Part shown: positions 34,481 to 42,767 of the stretch, one piece after another
Layout: the number at the start of each line of letters is the position of its first letter
How positions within the stretch are numbered: position 1 is the first letter of the stretch
Program-made: the position numbers and the translations under genes
The notes under the pieces: generated by a model
The model's input: only the letters and a program-made list of their open reading frames with translations
Database searches by the model: none
Told to the model about the DNA's origin: nothing
Assembly: GCA_016929245.1 (NCBI GenBank)
Contig: JAFGJE010000083.1
Span: forward strand, 1 to 42,767
Length of the DNA stretch: 42,767 nt
Reading direction: 5' to 3'
From: Phycisphaerae bacterium
GTDB lineage: Bacteria; Planctomycetota; Phycisphaerae; SM23-33

Positions 34481-34852
34481 TTATTTCGGTCGTTTCGCGC
34501 CGTATTTGCTTCGGCCTTGCTTTCGCCCGTCCACGCCCAGGGCGTCCAGCGTTCCGCGGACGATGTGGTATCGAACGCCCGGCAGGTCGCGCACGCGCCC
34601 GCCGCGCAGCAGCACGATGCTGTGCTCCTGGAGGTTGTGGTCGATGCCCGGAATGTAGGCGTTGACTTCCTTCCCGTTGCTCAGGCGCACGCGGGCCACC
34701 TTCCGCAGCGCGGAGTTGGGCTTCTTGGGCGTGACGGTCTTGACCAGCAGGCAGACGCCGCGCTTCTGGGGGCATTTCCCCAAGGCCGGGTTCTTGCTCT
34801 TGGGCTTCTGAACGACCCGTTTCTTGCGAACCAGTTGATTCGTTGTCGGCAT
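34481..34852 (-). CDS. rpsL: 30S ribosomal protein S12, Arg at position 88
   Basis: 123 residues from ATG 34852 ([12 protein letters not shown]), after a GGAAGG site; a longer in-frame start exists but adds nine unrelated residues. The decoding-site loop KKPNSALRK is intact. The second functional loop reads [13 protein letters not shown], with Arg88 (codon at 34589-34591) where Escherichia coli has Lys88. Lys-to-Arg there is a classical streptomycin-resistance change. S12 monitors codon-anticodon pairing in the A site. First gene after rpoC (129-bp gap) and followed by rpsG. Confidence 0.98.
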   Translation of the reverse strand: MPTTNQLVRKKRVVQKPKSKNPALGKCPQKRGVCLLVKTVTPKKPNSALRKVARVRLSNGKEVNAYIPGIDHNLQEHSIVLLRGGRVRDLPGVRYHIVRGTLDALGVDGRKQGRSKYGAKRPK

Positions 34853-34939
34853 ACTTCTGTACCTTCCTTCAAACGTCATGAATGAATGACGTTTTTATAT
34901 CCTTGTTTTCTATGGTTTATTTCTTTCTGTTCTGTTTCC

Positions 34940-34974
34940 AATCCGCAATCCGAAATCCGCAATCCGCAATCCGC
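34940..34974 (+). repeat. Five tandem AATCCGC heptamers in the rpoC-rpsL gap
   Basis: Five head-to-tail 7-bp units at 34940-34974: AATCCGC four times and AATCCGA once (second unit). They sit in a 129-bp gap between the rpoC stop (34982) and the rpsL start. There are no spacers, so it is not a CRISPR. It resembles heptamer tracts that recur in intergenic DNA of several phyla. Confidence 0.85.
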
Positions 34975-34981
34975 GATTCTT

Positions 34982-37900
34982 CTACGCTCCGCCGAGGGCT
35001 TTCTGGACGGCTTCGGCGATCTGGGCGTCGGAGAGTTCCTGTTCGGTCATCTCGCCGCCGCCCATATCCAGCAGATCGTCCACGTCCTTTTTGATCCGCA
35101 TTTCCAGGTACGGTTTGAAGCTCGTTCCGGCGGGGATCAGGTGTCCGAGGATCACGTTTTCCTTCAGGCCCCGCAGTTCGTCGATCTTGCCCGCCAGCGA
35201 CGCCTCGGTGAAGACCTTCGTGCTTTCCTGGAAACTCGCCGCCGACAGGAAGCTCTCCGACTGCAGCGAGGCTTTCGTGATGCCCAGCAGGAGGGTTTTG
35301 GCGGTCGCGGGTCGGGGTTTCTTGGTCTTGGCGGATTGACCGCCGGTGGTCTCGGCTTCCATGTTCGCCTGCTCGATTTCGTCGCGCGAAACGATGTCGC
35401 CCTCGATGAACGGGGTGTCGCCGGGGTCCACGACCTTCAGCGAACCGGCCAGTCGCTTGTTCTCGGCGATGAAGTGGAACTTATCGACCACGTCGCCCGG
35501 CAGGAGGGCCGAGTCGCCCACCTGCTCGATCTGGACCTTCCGCAGCATCTGGGTGAGGATCACCTCGACGTGCTTGTCGTTCGTGCTGACGCCGCTGGAA
35601 CGGTAGACGCTCTGGACTTCGCCCAGCAGGTAATGCTGCAGGGCCTCCTCGCCGCGGATATCGAGGATGTCGTGGGGGACCATCGGACCTTCCGTCAGGG
35701 GGTCGCCGGCGTCCACGTAGTCGCCGGTGTGCACCAGCAGGTGCCGGTCGTGCGGGACGTGGTGCTCGCGTTCCATGCCCGAATCGCTGTGGACGAGAAT
35801 GGTCATCTTTCCGCGGCGCTTGTCGGTGCGGAGTTCCACGCGGCCTGAAATTTCCGCCATCGCCGCGGGTTCCTTGGGTTTGCGGGCCTCGAAGATTTCC
35901 GTCACGCGCGGCAGACCGGCGGTGATGTCCTGCGTTCCGCCGACTTCCCGCGGCTGGCGGGCCAGCAACTGTCCCGGTTTGACCGTGTCGCCTTCGACGA
36001 CTTCCAGGCGCGCCTTGGCGGGCAGGTAGTGGAAGTCGAGAATCTTTCCGCTCTTGTCTTCCACGACGACGCGCGGGTGCATTTCGCCCTTGTGCTCGAT
36101 GACGACGTATCGGCTTCCGCCGCCGCCCTTGGCGCCTTCCTCGACGCGGACGGTTTCGCCTTCCTTGATGTCCTGGAATCGAACCATGCCGCCGGCTTCG
36201 GCGAGAATCGGCGTGCGGTGCGGGTCCCACCAGCAGAGGCGCTGCCCGGCGGCGACTTTCTCACCGTCGGCGACCACGAGGTGCGAACCGTAGGAAATCT
36301 TGAATTTCTCCAGTTCGCGGTTCTTGTCGTCCAGGATTCCGATTTCGCCCTGGCGTTTCAGCGCCACCCAGCTCTTTTGCTTGCTTCCGGGTTCTTCCAC
36401 GGCGTTCAGCTCGCGGTACTGAATCCGTCCCGCGACGGGCGCGGTCAGTTCGGACTCGATGACGGCGCGGGTCGCCGTGCCGCCCGTGTGGAACGTCCGC
36501 ATCGTCAGCTGCGTGCCCGGTTCGCCGATGGACTGGGCCGCCACGATCCCGACGGCCATCCCTTCCTCGACGAGCCGACCCGTCGCCAGGTCGTTCCCGT
36601 AGCAGCGGGCGCAGACGCCCAGCGGACTTTCGCAGGTCAGGGGACTGCGAACGCGGATGCTCTCCAGGCCCAGTTCCTCGATCTGGCGGGCTTTCTCTTC
36701 CGTGATGACTTCGTTTTCCTTCACGATGATCGTGTCGAGAACGGGATTGGCGATGGTCTCGCGCGCGGTGCGCCCGATGATCATTTCCCGCAGGGGCACG
36801 TCCACCTGCTCGCCCTTGTAAATCGCCTGCTTCGAGACGCCCCGCACCGTGCCGCAATCGACTTCGTTGACGATCACGTTCTGCGCGACGTCGGCGAGTT
36901 TTCGCGTGAGGTATCCGGAGTCGGCGGTCTTGAGGGCCGTGTCCGCCAGGCCCTTTCGCGCGCCGTGCGTGGAACTGAAATATTCCAGCACGGTCAGACC
37001 TTCGCGGAAGTTGGCCTTGATCGGCGTTTCGATAATCTCGCCCGACGGTTTGGACATCAAACCGCGCATCCCCGCCAGCTGGCGAATCTGGTCGATCTTT
37101 CCGCGGGCGCCGGAATCGGTCATCAGGTACACCGGGTTGAGATACGACGGATCGTCCGGGCGACGGTCGGCCTTGAGGGCCTTGACCAGACTGTTGGTCA
37201 CTTCCTCGCGGGCGTGAATCCACACGTCCACGATCTGGTTGTATCGTTCGCCGGCGGTGATGGCGTCGGCCTGGTAGTCCTTCTCGATCTGATCGACGCG
37301 CTTCTGCGCCTGGGCGAGAATCTCCGGTTTGTTCTCCGGAATCTTCGCGTCGGTGATCCCGAACGACAGTCCGGCGAGGGTGGAATACTGGAACCCGATT
37401 TCCTTGATGGAATCCAGCAGCTCCAGGGTCGCCTTGCGCCCGAGACGGTGATAACAGTCGCTGATGACCCTTCCGGCGCCTTTCTGGCTGAGGGGATAGT
37501 TATAGTACCCCATGCCCGCGGGGATGATGTCGTTGAACAGAATGCGTCCGACCGTGGTGATGAGCTTTCCGTCCTCGGGACGGTAGTTGTCGTCGTCCTC
37601 GATGACTTCCATGTCCGGTTCCACCCGCAACAGGATCGGCGCGTGCATCCCGATCAGCTTCGCGGCGCGGGCGGTCAGGGCCTCGTGACGGTCGCAGAAC
37701 ACGGGGTATTCGTCGCCCCGGTATTCCACCCGCCGCAGTTTCGGATGGACGAACATGTTTCCATGGTCGCTCGTGAGGTAGTAGATGCCCAGCACCATGT
37801 CCTGCGTGGGAGGCATGTTGGGCGAACCGCTGGCGGGGCTGAAGATGTTGTTCGTCGCCATCATCAGCACGTGCGTTTCGGCCTGCGCTTCGATCGACAG

Positions 37901-39298
37901 CGGCAGGTGGACGGCCATCTGGTCGCCGTCGAAGTCCGCGTTGAACCCCTTGCACGCCAGGGGATGAATCTTGATCGCGTTTCCTTCCACCAGCACCGGT
38001 TCGAAGGCCTGGATGCCCATGCGGTGCAGCGTCGGGGCGCGGTTCAACAGGACGGGATGCTGGTAGATCACTTCCTCCAGCACGTCCCAGATTTCCCGGT
38101 CGCGCCGCTCGAGCATCTTCTTGGCGGACTTGATCGTGTCGGCCAGGCCTCGGTCCTTCAGCTTGCGGATGATGAACGGCTGATACAGCTCCAGGGCGAT
38201 TTTCTTCGGCAGCCCGCACTGGTGAATCTTCAGTTCCGGTCCGACGACGATGACGCTTCGCCCGGAGTAGTCCACGCGCTTGCCCAGCAGGTTTTCGCGG
38301 AAGCGCCCCTGCTTTCCCTTGATCATGTCGGTCAGGGATTTCAAGGGTCGGTTGGCGGTGCCCTGGACGGGGCGGCGGCAGCGGCTGTTGTCGAACAGCG
38401 CGTCGACCGCCTGCTGGAGCATGCGCTTTTCGTTGCGAATGATGACCTCCGGCGCGTTGAGGTCCATCAGCTTCTTCAGGCGGTTGTTCCGGTTGATGAT
38501 GCGGCGGTACAGGTCGTTTAAGTCGCTCGTGGCGAAGTTTCCGCTCTCGAGCATCACCAGCGGGCGCAGGTCCGGGGGAATCACGGGCACGACTTCCAGC
38601 ACCAGCCAGTCGGGGCGGTTTCCGCTGTTGCGAAGCCCTTCGACGAGTTTGAGTCGCTTGGCCAGGTCCTTGATCTTCTGTTTCGAGTTGGTCTTGCTCA
38701 GACCGTCGCGCAACTCGACCGCCAGGGCGGACAGGTCCAGCGCGTCGAGCAGTTCCCGGACGGATTCGGCGCCCATGCCGGCTTTGAAATCCTCGCCGTA
38801 TTTCTCGCGCGCCGAACGATACTCTTCTTCCGTCAGGATCTGCTTATCCTTCAGCGGGGTCTGCCCGGGATCGGTAATCACGTAATCCTGGAAGAGGATC
38901 ACCTTCTCCAGGTCCGCGGTCCGCATGTCCAGCAGCGTACCTAAACGGCTGGGCAAGGCCTTGAAGAACCAGATGTGCACGACGGGCGCCGCGAGGTTGA
39001 TGTGCCCCATGCGTTTGCGGCGCACGCGCGAGTGGGTCACCTTCACACCGCAGCGGTCGCAGATGATGCCCTTGTGCTTCGTGCCCTTGTACTTGCCGCA
39101 CGCGCATTCCCAGTCGCGCTCCGGGCCGAAAATCCGCTCGCAGAACAGTCCGTCCTTTTCCGGACGATACGTCCGGTAGTTGATCGTTTCGGGCTTCTTC
39201 ACTTCGCCGAACGACCAGCTCCGGATGTCGTTGGGACTGGCAAGCTGGATTTTCACCGACCCGTAATCGTTGATCCTGTCATATACGCTTTCGGCCAT
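34982..39298 (-). CDS. rpoC: RNA polymerase beta' subunit
   Basis: 1438 residues, complete. The N-terminal zinc site is intact (Cys65, 67, 80, 83). The catalytic magnesium motif NADFDGD is at residues 453-459, and the second zinc cluster (CGTVRG ... [13 protein letters not shown]) is present. [10 protein letters not shown] and the trigger-loop region are recognisable. The protein ends with an acidic/Ala tail. It forms the catalytic clamp of RNA polymerase with the rpoB product. ATG 39298 has GGAG 8 bp upstream and lies 20 bp inside the preceding 208-codon gene, so rpoC translation may depend on that inserted gene. In most bacteria rpoC directly follows rpoB. Confidence 0.98.
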   Translation of the reverse strand: MAESVYDRINDYGSVKIQLASPNDIRSWSFGEVKKPETINYRTYRPEKDGLFCERIFGPERDWECACGKYKGTKHKGIICDRCGVKVTHSRVRRKRMGHINLAAPVVHIWFFKALPSRLGTLLDMRTADLEKVILFQDYVITDPGQTPLKDKQILTEEEYRSAREKYGEDFKAGMGAESVRELLDALDLSALAVELRDGLSKTNSKQKIKDLAKRLKLVEGLRNSGNRPDWLVLEVVPVIPPDLRPLVMLESGNFATSDLNDLYRRIINRNNRLKKLMDLNAPEVIIRNEKRMLQQAVDALFDNSRCRRPVQGTANRPLKSLTDMIKGKQGRFRENLLGKRVDYSGRSVIVVGPELKIHQCGLPKKIALELYQPFIIRKLKDRGLADTIKSAKKMLERRDREIWDVLEEVIYQHPVLLNRAPTLHRMGIQAFEPVLVEGNAIKIHPLACKGFNADFDGDQMAVHLPLSIEAQAETHVLMMATNNIFSPASGSPNMPPTQDMVLGIYYLTSDHGNMFVHPKLRRVEYRGDEYPVFCDRHEALTARAAKLIGMHAPILLRVEPDMEVIEDDDNYRPEDGKLITTVGRILFNDIIPAGMGYYNYPLSQKGAGRVISDCYHRLGRKATLELLDSIKEIGFQYSTLAGLSFGITDAKIPENKPEILAQAQKRVDQIEKDYQADAITAGERYNQIVDVWIHAREEVTNSLVKALKADRRPDDPSYLNPVYLMTDSGARGKIDQIRQLAGMRGLMSKPSGEIIETPIKANFREGLTVLEYFSSTHGARKGLADTALKTADSGYLTRKLADVAQNVIVNEVDCGTVRGVSKQAIYKGEQVDVPLREMIIGRTARETIANPVLDTIIVKENEVITEEKARQIEELGLESIRVRSPLTCESPLGVCARCYGNDLATGRLVEEGMAVGIVAAQSIGEPGTQLTMRTFHTGGTATRAVIESELTAPVAGRIQYRELNAVEEPGSKQKSWVALKRQGEIGILDDKNRELEKFKISYGSHLVVADGEKVAAGQRLCWWDPHRTPILAEAGGMVRFQDIKEGETVRVEEGAKGGGGSRYVVIEHKGEMHPRVVVEDKSGKILDFHYLPAKARLEVVEGDTVKPGQLLARQPREVGGTQDITAGLPRVTEIFEARKPKEPAAMAEISGRVELRTDKRRGKMTILVHSDSGMEREHHVPHDRHLLVHTGDYVDAGDPLTEGPMVPHDILDIRGEEALQHYLLGEVQSVYRSSGVSTNDKHVEVILTQMLRKVQIEQVGDSALLPGDVVDKFHFIAENKRLAGSLKVVDPGDTPFIEGDIVSRDEIEQANMEAETTGGQSAKTKKPRPATAKTLLLGITKASLQSESFLSAASFQESTKVFTEASLAGKIDELRGLKENVILGHLIPAGTSFKPYLEMRIKKDVDDLLDMGGGEMTEQELSDAQIAEAVQKALGGA

Positions 39299-39905
39299 GG
39301 TTGTCGCTCCGTAAAGACGTTCTGGACGTCGTTTTCTTCATTTTGCCTTTGGGCGCGGGCGCATGCCATCGTTCCCGCCGCGGGGGAAGAACCATGGGAA
39401 GGTTTTCTTCCCGGTCCATCACTTCGCAGGACAAATCCGTCCCGATCAGATACCCCTGCTCGGGCGTCCATAATTCCCAGTTGCCGTCGAAATCCGCGTC
39501 GGCTCCCACGTGATCCGGAAACGCGCACAGGGCGAATCCGCCGGAAAACTCGATCCGAAGATCCCAGCTGGACGAAACGTCCACGGACTGAACGGATCGC
39601 CCGACGATCTTCCGCAACTGCGCTTCGCAGGTTTCCCCGTCCGCGTCGGAACTGACCAGCGGAACGCCGTTGTGCTCCAGCCGCCAGGAACACCACAACA
39701 CGACGTGCGCCTCGCCCATGAACTCGCGGTTCCTCGCGGTCTTCGGCGCGTGACGAAGGGGACGTTCGCGTCGGATTTTCCGTCCCAGGTCCAATCCCAC
39801 CGTGGACGCGAACGTGCTGAAGGCGCACCAGCACTTCTTTCCGGTCAGGAGAGTCCTGATCTCGGCCGAAGCAAACTCATCCACGATGTCGACGGTTCGG
39901 GTCAT
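39279..39905 (-). CDS. Uncharacterised protein between rpoB and rpoC, immunity-like
   Basis: 208 residues; family not firmly recognised. No signal peptide or membrane segment is seen. The middle carries [20 protein letters not shown] and, 15 residues on, [10 protein letters not shown]. The spacing W-x-L-x3-F-x2-G-x6-FPD ... NWxLxTP is reminiscent of small single-domain proteins found as immunity partners of polymorphic toxins (DUF6188-like). This is recollection, not a search result. The C-terminal 40 residues are basic and run 20 bp into rpoC. The start overlaps the stop of the 56-codon gene upstream (ATGA), so the two are coupled. Its place inside the rpoB-rpoC unit implies constitutive high expression. 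Confidence 0.75.
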   Translation of the reverse strand: MTRTVDIVDEFASAEIRTLLTGKKCWCAFSTFASTVGLDLGRKIRRERPLRHAPKTARNREFMGEAHVVLWCSWRLEHNGVPLVSSDADGETCEAQLRKIVGRSVQSVDVSSSWDLRIEFSGGFALCAFPDHVGADADFDGNWELWTPEQGYLIGTDLSCEVMDREENLPMVLPPRRERWHAPAPKGKMKKTTSRTSLRSDNHGRKRI

Positions 39906-40072
39906 TTGCGTCCCGGGTACTCCCGGAGGATATCTTTCGCCAATGTCTTAATCTCTCGATACGTCAGTCGCCGCCCGTGAATTTCGTCGTGCAGCAACCG
40001 ACGTTGCCCGCGGGAAAGTCCGACCTCGCGTACAACCTGATCGATCATTCGAATATCCTTTTTTCGGGTCAT
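39902..40072 (-). CDS. Small protein between rpoB and rpoC, resembling an orphan polymorphic-toxin C-terminal tail
   Basis: 56 codons, found by direct translation; begins MTRKKDIRMIDQVVREV. The central motif GLSRGQRRLLHDEIHG followed by LTYREIKTLAKDIL resembles a short helical segment often seen at the extreme C-terminus of polymorphic toxins (pattern L-x-x-x-QR-x-x-H-x-x-I-x-G-x-x-x-x-Y-x-E-I). Here it stands alone. It starts 33 bp after the rpoB stop, with only a weak ribosome site, and its TGA overlaps the next ATG. Alternatives are a small toxin or antitoxin, or an RNA polymerase-associated peptide. The reading frame is supported by the overlap and motif; the function is inference. Confidence 0.65.
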   Translation of the reverse strand: MTRKKDIRMIDQVVREVGLSRGQRRLLHDEIHGRRLTYREIKTLAKDILREYPGRK

Positions 40073-40105
40073 ACGTTCGGGCGGGACGTTCCGCGTTCGT
40101 CACGT

Positions 40106-42767
<2,662 letters not shown>

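Noticed and set aside
34940..34974. CRISPR array
   Set aside because: Units are 7 bp, directly adjacent and without spacers; no cas genes in the window.
36029..38521. 830-codon open frame on the plus strand opposite rpoC
   Set aside because: It is fully antisense to a well-recognised gene, and long antisense frames are expected in high-GC DNA with strong third-position bias. No ribosome site or family resemblance.

Overview
The window looks like a piece of a high-GC bacterial chromosome, most plausibly from the Planctomycetes/PVC side (perhaps Phycisphaerae-like). That placement is inferred from the translated ribosomal, RNA polymerase and SecY proteins and the general gene style; no search could be run. 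It joins two very different parts: an accessory left arm (about 1-14,560) and a 28-kb run of minus-strand translation and transcription genes (about 14,750-42,767).

Left arm. Six tandem, strongly similar plus-strand genes (the first cut by the window edge) encode secreted substrate-binding proteins of the branched-chain amino acid/amide (LivJ/AmiC/UrtA-like) class. No permease or ATPase gene accompanies them. Several copies have their own long upstream region and their own hairpin terminator, so they look like separately controlled units. The last copy lies 50 bp upstream of a 906-residue membrane hybrid histidine kinase (periplasmic sensor, HAMP, PAS, HisKA, ATPase, two receiver domains). 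This suggests a receptor array feeding a signalling kinase rather than an importer. On the minus strand follow an orphan family-2 processive glycosyltransferase, a lipoprotein cyclophilin and a HIT protein.

Core arm, in transcription order (right to left): rpoB (5' end missing), a two-gene insertion, rpoC, rpsL, rpsG, fusA, then a promoter and rpsJ-rplC-rplD-rplW-rplB-rpsS-rplV-rpsC-rplP-rpmC-rpsQ-rplN-rplX-rplE-rpsN-rpsH-rplF-rplR-rpsE-rplO-secY-adk-map-rpmJ-rpsM-rpsK-rpsD-rpoA-rplQ, closed by a terminator. This is the classical rpoBC/str/S10/spc/alpha order, but tuf, rpmD and infA are absent from their usual places.

Main oddities: (i) the transporter-less binding-protein array next to a hybrid kinase; (ii) a 56-codon gene and a 208-codon gene, overlapping by ATGA, between rpoB and rpoC, resembling an orphan polymorphic-toxin tail plus immunity-like protein; (iii) a SecY with about 123 extra N-terminal residues carrying about four additional hydrophobic segments; (iv) Arg at the streptomycin position 88 of S12; (v) three different short-period repeat tracts confined to gaps in the ribosomal cluster.
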